Positions 28,274 to 39,499 of a stretch of 56,963 bases of DNA are shown here, one piece after another. This DNA is from Bacteroidia bacterium (GTDB taxonomy: Bacteria > Bacteroidota > Bacteroidia > Bacteroidales > Bacteroidaceae). The stretch spans positions 1-56,963 of the forward strand of contig RZZX01000006.1 in NCBI GenBank assembly GCA_009929715.1. The letters run 5' to 3'. The translations under genes and the position numbers were made by a program. Position 1 is the stretch's first letter. Every line of letters begins with the position of its first letter. The notes beneath the pieces were generated by a model. The model ran no database searches and was not told where the DNA came from. It worked only from the letters and a program-made list of their open reading frames with translations.

Positions 28274-28284
28274 TCGTATCTTTG
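28254..28284 (+). promoter_or_regulatory. promoter of the tRNA-Tyr/tRNA-Gly operon
   Basis: TTTG (28254-28257, inside the ribH 3' end) and TATCTTTG (28277-28284) are separated by 19 bp, an exact match to the Bacteroidota consensus, 39 bp before the tRNA. Confidence 0.78.
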
Positions 28285-28323
28285 CATCGCAATTGAGAAA
28301 CAAAGTATCTCAAACGCAAAAGG

Positions 28324-28405
28324 GGGCAAATACCAGAGTGGCCAAATGGGGCAGACTGTAAATCTGCTGGCTTCGCCTTCGGTGGTTCGAATCCATCTTT
28401 GCCCA
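28324..28405 (+). tRNA. tRNA-Tyr (GTA)
   Basis: The acceptor stem is GGGCAAA/TTTGCCC. The anticodon loop has GTA in CTGTAAA context, there is a long class II variable arm, and the T loop is GGTTCGAATCC. The 3' CCA is not encoded. Confidence 0.95.
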
Positions 28406-28413
28406 CAAAAATT

Positions 28414-28486
28414 GCGGAAGTAGCTCAGTTGATAGAGCATTAGCCTTCCAAGCTGAGGGTCGCGGGTTTGAGCCCCGTCTTCCGCT
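28414..28486 (+). tRNA. tRNA-Gly (TCC)
   Basis: The acceptor stem is GCGGAAG/CTTCCGC. The D arm contains AGCTCAGTTGATAGAGC. The anticodon loop CTTCCAA gives anticodon TCC, and the T arm is GCGGGTTTGAGCCCCGT. It lies 8 bp after tRNA-Tyr and is not followed by an encoded CCA. Confidence 0.95.
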
Positions 28487-28490
28487 CTAG

Positions 28491-28526
28491 AAAGAGAATC
28501 TGAGTAATTAGATTCTCTTTTTTTTT
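28491..28526 (+). terminator. terminator of the tRNA operon
   Basis: A perfect 11-bp stem (28491-28501 with 28510-28520) with an 8-nt loop runs into a T9 tract. Confidence 0.88.
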
Positions 28527-28556
28527 GTATAACCTGTACACTCATTTAATCGGCTT

Positions 28557-29816
28557 ATGAAATCCGACACAACACACACGCACGTGCTTCGTCTCGCTCA
28601 CCCTCCTATTCCTGTGGTACGTATTGGCATCATCGGACTGGGCAACCGGGGGCTGCTTACTCTTCAACGGTATCTCTTACAGGATGGGGTGGAGATCAAG
28701 GCGCTCTGTGAAATTCGTGAAGGCAACTTGGCTAAAGGGCAACAGATCTTGACCGAGGCGCATCGACCTCAAACAAAAGGGTATACTGGAACGGATGGTT
28801 GGAGGCTGCTCTGTGAACAGCCGGATATCGATCTCATTTTAATCTGCACCGACTGGCAAACGCATACGTCCATAGCAACCTATGCAATGACGTGTGGAAA
28901 GCATGTGGGTATCGAGGTACCGGCAGCTACAAGTGTCGAGGAGTGCTGGCTGTTGGTCGACACAGCCGAACAAACGCGCCGCCACTGTATCATGTTGGAA
29001 AACTGCTGCTATGATCCTTTTGCACTAAATACCTTACAACTATCGTCCGAGGGAGTGCTCGGCGAAATTATGCATACCGAAGGGGCGTACATTCATGATT
29101 TGCGTCACGTCTATTTTGCAGATGAGAATACTGGTGGGTATCATAACAACTGGGGGAAAAGACACTGTATGGAGCACACCGGGAATCCGTACCCAACGCA
29201 TGGACTAGGTCCTATCTGCCAATTGTTGGCTATTCACCGAATGGACCGGATGACACATCTAGTCTCTATGTCGACTGCACAAGCAGGATTAACAACTTAT
29301 GCAGAGCGATTATATGGCACTGAATCCGCAGAAGCGAAAGAGGTTTATAAGCTGGGTGATATGAACACCACTTTGATTCAGACTGAGAGAGGAAAAAGTA
29401 TCTTATTGCAATATAGCACCACACTCCCGCGACCATACAGTCGGCTACAAACTATTTCTGGCACACGCGGATTCGCACAGAAATATCCTGTTCCTTCTTT
29501 ATTTATCGACGAAGAGCACCAAGAGGCTCTTACCGGTGAAGCTTTGGAAAGTTATTTGGCGTCTCACCCACACCCTTTCTTGAAGATAGCCGAAGAGGGA
29601 AAGAAGAGGGGGGCAACCAACCTGATGAATTATACCATGGATTACCGACTTATCGATTGTCTACGCCAAGGACTACCACTCGATATGGATGTCTACGATG
29701 CTGCAGAATGGTCGTGTATCACGGAATTAAGCGAACATTCTATTCTACTAGGACATGTGCCCGTGGAGATACCCGACTTTACACGGGGGGCTTGGAAAGG
29801 AGAACGCTCTTCTTAA
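28557..29816 (+). CDS. GH109-type alpha-N-acetylgalactosaminidase-like protein, no signal peptide
   Basis: The 419-residue protein has an NAD-binding Gfo/Idh/MocA fold ([18 protein letters not shown] near residue 23) and the GH109-type active-site region. Glu148 is in ENCCYDP, Tyr178 and His180 in EGAYIHDL, and Tyr212 and His215 in YPTHGLGP. From memory, these align in spacing with residues described for the Elizabethkingia GH109 enzyme (E149, Y179, H181, Y225, H228). GH109 uses bound NAD to cleave terminal alpha-GalNAc, including blood group A. There is no signal peptide, unlike the second copy, suggesting a cytosolic enzyme or one acting on imported fragments. It starts 31 bp after the tRNA terminator and precedes GH110 by 58 bp. 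Confidence 0.82.
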   Translation: MKSDTTHTHVLRLAHPPIPVVRIGIIGLGNRGLLTLQRYLLQDGVEIKALCEIREGNLAKGQQILTEAHRPQTKGYTGTDGWRLLCEQPDIDLILICTDWQTHTSIATYAMTCGKHVGIEVPAATSVEECWLLVDTAEQTRRHCIMLENCCYDPFALNTLQLSSEGVLGEIMHTEGAYIHDLRHVYFADENTGGYHNNWGKRHCMEHTGNPYPTHGLGPICQLLAIHRMDRMTHLVSMSTAQAGLTTYAERLYGTESAEAKEVYKLGDMNTTLIQTERGKSILLQYSTTLPRPYSRLQTISGTRGFAQKYPVPSLFIDEEHQEALTGEALESYLASHPHPFLKIAEEGKKRGATNLMNYTMDYRLIDCLRQGLPLDMDVYDAAEWSCITELSEHSILLGHVPVEIPDFTRGAWKGERSS

Positions 29817-29874
29817 CAACATCGGATTACCGAATGAATCTACCGAAAACTTTTTTGACACTTATAAACATCTT

Positions 29875-31710
29875 ATGAAAACACTACTTACCACGCTCTT
29901 TCTCTTTTGGTCTACCGTCCAACTCTATGCCGGTGATACCATTCGTGTAGCCAACTTTGGTTTACAGCCCAACAGCCGAGTGAATGCTGTTCCGTATCTT
30001 CAAAAAGCACTTGCAAAAGCGGCAGAAAAACCTGGGTCTGTGATCCTACTCGACAATGGACGGTATGATTTTTGGCCACAACAGGCTACTGAACGGGAAT
30101 ACCACGAAACGAATACGTATGATATAAACCCTAAAATACTGGCGGTCTTTCTCGAAAAGGTTAATAACCTAACCATCGATGGCAGAGGGGCCGAACTGAT
30201 CATGCATGGACGAATGCAACCTTTTACACTCGATCACTGTACGAACATCACGCTAAAAAACTTCTCCATCGACTGGGAGATACCGCTCACCGCACAAGGC
30301 GAAGTGGTGACACGAAATTCACACAGCATTGATCTAGCTATCGATCGGATGCAGTACCCATACATCATTGAGAACAGCCAACTGACTTTTGTCGGGGAGG
30401 GATGGAAAAGTGCCATCTGGTCCATTATGCAGTTCGACCTACAAACGCACTTGGTGCTTCCTAACACGGGTGATAATCTGGGATGGGGAAAATTCGAGGC
30501 TTCAGAAGTCAAACCTGGCCTTGTGCGTCTCCACGCTCGCACGAAGGAACTGGCCGATAAATTGCCACAACCGGGTACGCTCTTAGTTCTTCGCCACAGC
30601 TGGCGTGACCATGCTGGTCTCTTTATCTTCCACAGCACCAATACGACACTAGAGAACCTCCACCTGCATCACACCTGCGGACTCGGCATTTTATCGCAAT
30701 ACAGTCAAGACCTCACATTTACGAATGTGCATATTGTCCCCAATGCCGCAAAAAAAAGGGTCTTCAGCGGACACGATGATGGGTTTCACTTCATGGGATG
30801 TAGCGGACTGATTAAAGTAGAACGCTGTAGCTGGGCGGGACTGATGGATGACCCGATTAACATTCATGGGACTTGTTCTCGTATCACCGAAATTATCTCA
30901 CCGACCCGTATCAAATGTCAATTCATGCACGACATGAGCGAAGGGATGGAATGGGGGCGTTCCAATGAGCAAATCGGTTTCATCGATCATCGATCCATGC
31001 GTACGGTAGGAACAACAACCATGAGAAGCTTCCAACCACTGTCGAAGACTGAGTTTATCATCGACTTGTCACAACCGTTGCCTCCAACAATCGTACCTGG
31101 CGATGCTATCGAGAACCTCACCTGCACACCCAATGCCGAAATACGTCATTGTCATTTCGGAAGCTGCCGGGCACGTGGCTTACTGATCTCAACCCCTGGC
31201 AAAGTGGTGGTGGAAAAGAACATCTTCGAATCGAGTGGATCGGCTATTTTAATTGCCGGTGATGCGAATGCGTGGTATGAATCGGGAGCTGTCAAAGATG
31301 TCCTTATCCGTGAGAATGAATTCCGTTACCCGTGCAACTCTTCGCCCTATCAGTTTTGCGAAGCAGTGATCAGTATCTTCCCTGAAATTCCAGCACCGGA
31401 CAAGCGGTATCCATACCACCGTAACATCAGAATAACCAACAATACCTTCCATCTATTCGATGCTCCGATACTCTATGCACGATCGGTAGAGGGACTGGAT
31501 TTTAGCCACAACACACTCATCCGTGACACCACCTACCAACCCCTTTACCCGCATAAGGCAGGCATCACGTTAGAGTATTGTAAAAAAGTGACCATCCGGA
31601 AAAACAGAAAGAAAGGATCTATTCTTGGCCAGACGATCCACTGCCATGAAACAGACTCAAAAGAATTAAGAAAAGAGAAAAACAGTTTCTTTAAAAAGCA
31701 GAAGAAATAG
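29875..31710 (+). CDS. GH110 alpha-1,3-galactosidase (right-handed beta-helix)
   Basis: The 611 residues match the usual GH110 length. A signal peptide (KTLLTTLFLFWSTVQLYAG) directs export. The body is a beta-helix with repeated strands such as CTNITLKNFSIDW. The presumed catalytic aspartates are Asp302 in HDDGFHFMG and Asp325-Asp326 in LMDDPINIHG. Their 23-residue spacing equals that I recall for a characterised GH110 (D321, D344, D345). GH110 enzymes remove terminal alpha-1,3-galactose, including blood group B and, in some subtypes, linear alpha-Gal. The ATG at 29875 is chosen because it starts the signal peptide; an upstream in-frame start at 29755 would overlap the GH109 gene. It is probably co-transcribed with the GH109 gene. 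Confidence 0.87.
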   Translation: MKTLLTTLFLFWSTVQLYAGDTIRVANFGLQPNSRVNAVPYLQKALAKAAEKPGSVILLDNGRYDFWPQQATEREYHETNTYDINPKILAVFLEKVNNLTIDGRGAELIMHGRMQPFTLDHCTNITLKNFSIDWEIPLTAQGEVVTRNSHSIDLAIDRMQYPYIIENSQLTFVGEGWKSAIWSIMQFDLQTHLVLPNTGDNLGWGKFEASEVKPGLVRLHARTKELADKLPQPGTLLVLRHSWRDHAGLFIFHSTNTTLENLHLHHTCGLGILSQYSQDLTFTNVHIVPNAAKKRVFSGHDDGFHFMGCSGLIKVERCSWAGLMDDPINIHGTCSRITEIISPTRIKCQFMHDMSEGMEWGRSNEQIGFIDHRSMRTVGTTTMRSFQPLSKTEFIIDLSQPLPPTIVPGDAIENLTCTPNAEIRHCHFGSCRARGLLISTPGKVVVEKNIFESSGSAILIAGDANAWYESGAVKDVLIRENEFRYPCNSSPYQFCEAVISIFPEIPAPDKRYPYHRNIRITNNTFHLFDAPILYARSVEGLDFSHNTLIRDTTYQPLYPHKAGITLEYCKKVTIRKNRKKGSILGQTIHCHETDSKELRKEKNSFFKKQKK

Positions 31711-31775
31711 ATCAAGAAGAGCTATCTGAAACGTTTATGGAATTGCTAAAAAAACGCCACTACTTAGCCAGATAA

Positions 31776-31865
31776 TCAACAGCCGATAGAGCGGACCTGC
31801 TCCAGAATGGTTTTAAAAGCTGTTTCGACTTTTTTAGGATCAGCCCGAAAAACCGGTGGGGATAT
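31776..31865 (-). pseudogene. possible C-terminal gene remnant
   Basis: The minus strand encodes 29 residues that look like the end of a real protein (PVFRADPKKVETAFKTILEQ, then VRSIGC and stop). It is bounded upstream by a stop and has no start. I do not recognise the parent family. It suggests that a gene once lay here on the opposite strand. Confidence 0.4.
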
Positions 31866-32056
31866 TCAATATCCTGACATTTCCCTCTCACTTTTTTGGG
31901 GGTGCATTGCCCATAACACACACACTTTGGAGCGCATGGATCAAGTTCAGACGAGTGCTAGTCACTGACTTTGGAGTAAAAATCTAACCTGTTTAGCGGG
32001 ATGAATGGTTAGCTTAAGGCTTTATCACCGTTAGGTTAAGTCTAAAGATCAACAGA

Positions 32057-32156
32057 TTTTCTACACTTCACCTAGGTGACGTGTATACTTCACCTAGGTG
32101 AAGTGTATACTTCATGCAGGTGAAGTGTACACTTCATGCAGGTGAAGTGTAGAAAA
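32057..32156. repeat. 22-bp palindromic tandem repeat array 3
   Basis: Four units of exactly 22 bp start at 32065, 32087, 32109 and 32131 (ACTTCACCTAGGTGAAGTGT or ACTTCATGCAGGTGAAGTGT). Most are internally palindromic. The outer ends form a perfect 16-bp inverted repeat (32057-32072 with 32141-32156). Arrays 1 and 2 share the AAGTGT and CCTAGG words and the period. Confidence 0.88.
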
Positions 32157-32398
32157 GAGAGGGAGAGATGAATTAACTCTTGTGAGACGGCAGTTTATTA
32201 AAGGTTTATCTCCGCTTAATGATGCCAGGATAAAGTCGGTAGATCTGCTTTATTTCAGACTAACTCTTTATTTCTAGGCCATTAGTGTACCGCTTTTTCC
32301 GGTTGAATCGGTCTTTTTTAGATCAAGCCAACAAGTCGTTTAAATAGAACAGACCCATCAGGTTTTCGAACTGATCTCTTTTTTTCCATTTTTTCTAT

Positions 32399-32406
32399 TA
32401 CCTTTG
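32399..32406 (+). promoter_or_regulatory. -7 element of the sigma-factor gene
   Basis: TACCTTTG matches TAnnTTTG. It overlaps an upstream in-frame TTG at 32404, which supports the ATG at 32428 as the real start. Confidence 0.55.
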
Positions 32407-32427
32407 TCTGTTATTGAGTATAGTACA

Positions 32428-32976
32428 ATGAACGAACAAGAACTAGTCATACGTCTGAAACAAGGAAGTCAAGAGGCTTTCACAGCACTTTACAAACATT
32501 ATTGGGCTAAAGTGTATCATTTTTCCAACCTTTATCTCTCTTCCGAAAGTGAAAAAGAGGAGGTGGTTCAGGAGGTTTTTGTCCGTCTTTGGGAGGTGCG
32601 CGATTTCATTAAACCCGAAGAGAGTTTTAAAGGATTCTTGTTCATCATCACCCGCAACATCATCTTCAATAATTTCCGAAAGAGTTTTAGAGAGACAACT
32701 TATAAACAGACGGTGCTACAAGCGGCATTCGAGGAGTATGACATGGAAGAGAGCATCGAAACAGCCGATTTAAGAAGTTACATTAAAGGACTGGTTTCGC
32801 AGCTCACACCCAGACAACAGGAGGTCTTCAGGTTGAGCCGCGAACAACATCTAAGCTACAGAGAGATCTCTAAACAATTAGATATCAGTGAGAAGACAGT
32901 AGAAAGACACATCAATGACGCTTTGCGTTTTTTGCGCAAAAACATTCACCTCTTCTTACTCTTCCTATCGGCTTAG
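32428..32976 (+). CDS. ECF-type RNA polymerase sigma factor
   Basis: The 182 residues have sigma region 2 (about 10-85, with EAFTALYKHYWAKVYHF and EVVQEVFVRLWEVRDF) and region 4 (about 115-170, with LTPRQQEVFRLSREQHLSYR and SEKTVERHINDALRFLRK). Spacing is as in Bacteroidota ECF factors that control glycan-use loci. It precedes a FecR-type anti-sigma gene by 66 bp. The expected SusC/SusD genes are absent, and a GH109 gene follows instead. Target promoters are not identifiable by eye. Confidence 0.93.
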   Translation: MNEQELVIRLKQGSQEAFTALYKHYWAKVYHFSNLYLSSESEKEEVVQEVFVRLWEVRDFIKPEESFKGFLFIITRNIIFNNFRKSFRETTYKQTVLQAAFEEYDMEESIETADLRSYIKGLVSQLTPRQQEVFRLSREQHLSYREISKQLDISEKTVERHINDALRFLRKNIHLFLLFLSA

Positions 32977-33042
32977 AGAATAGAAGATAAATCTGCTCGG
33001 GTATCTGAGGGAAAAGCTTTTGTTAAGTGTATTTATTATAAA

Positions 33043-34065
33043 ATGAATCGAAGCATTCAGTATAAAGAATCTATGAAAGAAAAAAAGACCACTTATAACG
33101 ACCGCATTAAGCAATTGTTCAAAGCCAAACTATCACCTCAAGAACGTGAAGAGTTAAACACGTGCCCACTGATTAACCAAGCTTTGGAAAATCAATGGGA
33201 AGAGAGCAGCTGTTTATCGACCGATTCAACCAAAGAAGAGAAAATTCTTCAGGGAATACGCCAATCGATTGAGGGACATAAAATTCCCAAACGTTCTTTC
33301 TACAGACTTCACTCAGGATGGGCAGCAGCCATTGTGATGGCTATACTTTGCGGCGCTTGGTCGCTCTTCCTGCTACACAACACCCAAGAAAAAGAGATTT
33401 GGTATGTCCGTACGGCGGGACATCAATGCATGGATTCTATCTTCTTGGCCGACGGAAGTAAGGTTATTTTAAATGCTGGGGGCAAGCTGACTTACCCCTC
33501 CGACTTCTCTAAAGAGAAACGAGAAGTTCACCTCTCAGGACAAGCCTTCTTTTATATCCATCACGATCCTAAACACCCGTTTACAGTACATACTAAATCG
33601 ATGAATGTAACAGCACTCGGCACCGCCTTTGAGGTGTTCAGCTTTGATGCCGATGATAAAGCGGAAACCATTCTTCTAAATGGAAAAACATTGATCGAAA
33701 CGAAAGATAAACAGAATCAGATTAAACAACGCTACATTTTACAACCCAACGATAAGCTGACTCTAAATGCCAATGGCCGAATAGACATTGAACAGACAAA
33801 CGCCGACAACTACTCGGCTTGGCGCAGCGGTGGACGGTTAAGGTTTAAAGGTGAGCCTTTATCGATGATCTTACCACGCCTCGAAAAGTGGTATGGCCAA
33901 AAGATCAGTTGTTCAAGAAAGGTTGCTGAGTTTTATCGTTTTACCTTCTCTATTCGTAACGAATCATTGGAACAGATGCTAAACATCATGGCGCAAACGG
34001 CACCACTAAGTTACAAGCTTATTAACGATGATTATTATGAAATCAAAGAAATAACTGATAAATAA
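33043..34065 (+). CDS. FecR-type anti-sigma factor with DUF4974
   Basis: The 340 residues have a cytosolic N-terminal part, one membrane helix (about 92-111), a periplasmic FecR domain (about 120-225, GSKVILNAGGKLTYPSDF) and a C-terminal DUF4974 (about 265-335, RLRFKGEPLSMILPRLEKWY). Such proteins hold the partner ECF sigma factor inactive until an outer-membrane transducer signals substrate. No TonB-dependent transporter is encoded next to it, so its signal source is unknown. A shorter start at 33073 is possible. Confidence 0.92.
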   Translation: MNRSIQYKESMKEKKTTYNDRIKQLFKAKLSPQEREELNTCPLINQALENQWEESSCLSTDSTKEEKILQGIRQSIEGHKIPKRSFYRLHSGWAAAIVMAILCGAWSLFLLHNTQEKEIWYVRTAGHQCMDSIFLADGSKVILNAGGKLTYPSDFSKEKREVHLSGQAFFYIHHDPKHPFTVHTKSMNVTALGTAFEVFSFDADDKAETILLNGKTLIETKDKQNQIKQRYILQPNDKLTLNANGRIDIEQTNADNYSAWRSGGRLRFKGEPLSMILPRLEKWYGQKISCSRKVAEFYRFTFSIRNESLEQMLNIMAQTAPLSYKLINDDYYEIKEITDK

Positions 34066-34452
34066 CAACTTACACCCCCTCTCTTAATAAAATGCTTGTT
34101 AATATATTATAAAAAGGGGGACCTCTTTGCGGGGCAGACAGCAGATTATGTGTATTAATAGTATAACTAATATGAACTAATAGACGAATGAAAAACACTG
34201 CCCGAATCTTCATGACTACACCGCTCAAACGCCGTTAGCGGCTTTAAGCACTTACCTCCGCCGTCACATACATCAACAAAATAAACACGAATCAAATACA
34301 AACTAACTAGTTTTTGCTTGGTAAGATGTAGGTCATGAAGCTATCCGGCACTTTTTTCAACCGTTCAATTAGAAATTATTTATTATCTTTGCCTAACAAG
34401 CAAAGTAAAACCAAACTATTAATACATCAATCTACTAAAAACCTAAAAGATT
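34066..34452. other. 387-bp region with inverted repeat and promoter of the second GH109 gene
   Basis: It contains an imperfect inverted repeat (34208-34220 with 34327-34340), a small GCCG/CGGC hairpin between the arms, and a -7 element TATCTTTG (34384-34391) 61 bp before the GH109 ATG. No gene is visible. Confidence 0.55.
34208..34340. repeat. inverted repeat pair flanking about 106 bp
   Basis: The left arm CTTCATGACTACA (34208-34220) and right arm TGTAGGTCATGAAG (34327-34340) are complementary apart from one bulged base. Similarity extends weakly outward (TGCCCGA versus the reverse complement of TCCGGCA). The arms bracket non-coding DNA upstream of the GH109 promoter. Confidence 0.5.
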
Positions 34453-35862
34453 ATGCGTAAACTATTTACGATGGTTGCTCTCGGACTAGCTCTGTTGATG
34501 GCTCAGCCAAGCTATGCCCAAAAAAAAGCAAAAGTAACAAACCACACAATTCAAGTGAACACTCCCAAACGTCCTGCCGGACAGCAAGATGTGATTCAAC
34601 TAACAACCCCTAAACTAGAGACAGTCCGTGTTGGATTTATCGGACTCGGTATGCGTGGACCAGGTGCAGTGGAACGGTTTATTCACATCCCTGGTACTCA
34701 AATTGTTGCACTGTGTGACATCCGTTCGGAACGAGTTGAAAAATCACAAGAGATGCTCAAAAAAGCTGGTCTGCCGGAAGCTGCTTCATACAGCGGTACG
34801 GAAGATGCTTGGAAAAAAGTCTGTGAACGGAATGACATTGACTTGATTTATATTGCAACCGATTGGAAGCACCATGCTGAGATGGGAGTATATGCTATGG
34901 AGCATGGTAAACATGTAGCCATCGAAGTACCTGCAGCTATGACAATGAACGAGATTTGGAAATTGATTAACACCTCTGAAAAGACACGCAAACACTGCAT
35001 GCAGCTCGAAAACTGTGTCTATGACTTCTTCGAACTGACCACGCTAAACATGAAAAAGCAAGGTATCTTTGGTGAAGTACTACACGTAGAGGGATCGTAC
35101 ATCCATAACTTAGAAGATTTCTGGGCATATTATTGGAACAATTGGCGCATGGATTATAACCGCCATCACCGCGGTGATGTCTATGCAACGCATGGCATGG
35201 GCCCAGCGTGTCAGTTGCTCGACATTCACCGTGGCGACCGCATGAAAACATTGGTCGCAATGGATACAAAAGCGGCTAACGGACCGGCTTACATCAAAAA
35301 ACAGACTGGTGAAGAGGTGAAGGATTTCCAAAACGGCGACCAAACGTCGACTTTAATCCGTACCGAAAATGGTAAAACGATGTTGATTCAACACAACGTT
35401 ATGACTCCACGTCCATACAGCCGCATGTATCAATTGGTGGGTACTGACGGTTATGCAAGCAAATACCCAATCGAAGAGTATTGTTTACGTCCATCGCAAG
35501 TGGACCAAAAAGATGTGCCTAATCACGAAAAACTGAATGCACACGGATCACTCCCTGAAGAGGTTAAAAAAGCCTTGATGACTAAATATAAAAGTCCAAT
35601 CTTAGATCAAGAGCTGGAAGAGACGGCTAAAAAAGTGGGTGGCCACGGTGGAATGGATTATATCATGGACTACCGCTTGGTGTACTGTCTACGCAACGGA
35701 TTACCACTCGATATGGACGTTTACGATTTAGCAGAATGGTGCTCATTGGCGGAACTAACACGCCTTTCTATCGAAAACAATTCTGCACCGGTAGCTGTTC
35801 CTGACTTTACACGTGGCGCTTGGAATAAAGTGAAAGGCTTTAGCTATGCTTTTACCAAATAA
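34453..35862 (+). CDS. GH109 alpha-N-acetylgalactosaminidase, secreted
   Basis: The 469-residue protein has a signal peptide (RKLFTMVALGLALLMAQPSYA) and a Gfo/Idh/MocA NAD-binding fold (VGFIGLGMRGPGAVERF near 60). GH109-type residues are Glu186 (ENCVYDF), Tyr216 and His218 (EGSYIHNL), and Tyr244 and His247 (YATHGMGP). The region DFWAYYWNNWRMDYNRHHRG is characteristic of GH109. It is expected to cleave alpha-GalNAc from blood group A or Tn-type mucin structures in the periplasm or at the surface. It is clearly homologous to the copy at 28557 but is exported. It follows the sigma/anti-sigma pair with its own -7 element. Confidence 0.9.
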   Translation: MRKLFTMVALGLALLMAQPSYAQKKAKVTNHTIQVNTPKRPAGQQDVIQLTTPKLETVRVGFIGLGMRGPGAVERFIHIPGTQIVALCDIRSERVEKSQEMLKKAGLPEAASYSGTEDAWKKVCERNDIDLIYIATDWKHHAEMGVYAMEHGKHVAIEVPAAMTMNEIWKLINTSEKTRKHCMQLENCVYDFFELTTLNMKKQGIFGEVLHVEGSYIHNLEDFWAYYWNNWRMDYNRHHRGDVYATHGMGPACQLLDIHRGDRMKTLVAMDTKAANGPAYIKKQTGEEVKDFQNGDQTSTLIRTENGKTMLIQHNVMTPRPYSRMYQLVGTDGYASKYPIEEYCLRPSQVDQKDVPNHEKLNAHGSLPEEVKKALMTKYKSPILDQELEETAKKVGGHGGMDYIMDYRLVYCLRNGLPLDMDVYDLAEWCSLAELTRLSIENNSAPVAVPDFTRGAWNKVKGFSYAFTK

Positions 35863-35890
35863 CTAAGCAGTACGTTAAAACTTCTTATAA

Positions 35891-35923
35891 GAACAATGAG
35901 GGAGCCCCCACCCCTTATTGTTC
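35891..35923 (+). terminator. hairpin after the second GH109 gene
   Basis: GAACAATGAGGG (35891-35902) pairs with CCCTTATTGTTC (35912-35923) through 12 bp including one G-T pair. There is no T tract, so terminator function is uncertain. Confidence 0.5.
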
Positions 35924-36053
35924 GCTGATGATTCGACTCAATAGAGCTGAATTATAGTTAATCGAGACACATTATACCACAACGACTCTTTTTCTCTCAA
36001 AATTTCTGCTTAACTTTACGGGCTGTTGAAGGTTAATTGGTCAAAACAGTTGA

Positions 36054-39467
<3,414 letters not shown>

Positions 39468-39499
39468 CCTTAGTATAAATTTTTAAAGAAAAAAAGTTC

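Larger units (their letters stand above)
31711..32427. other. 717-bp non-coding region between GH110 and the sigma factor
   Basis: It contains a probable minus-strand gene remnant (31776-31865), a two-copy 22-bp motif (GTTAGSTTAAG at 32008 and 32030), palindromic repeat array 3 (32057-32156) and the sigma-factor -7 element (32399-32406). No complete gene is visible. Confidence 0.65.

Noticed and set aside
29755..29874. Upstream extension of GH110
   Set aside because: It overlaps the GH109 gene in another frame, and the signal peptide starts at 29875.
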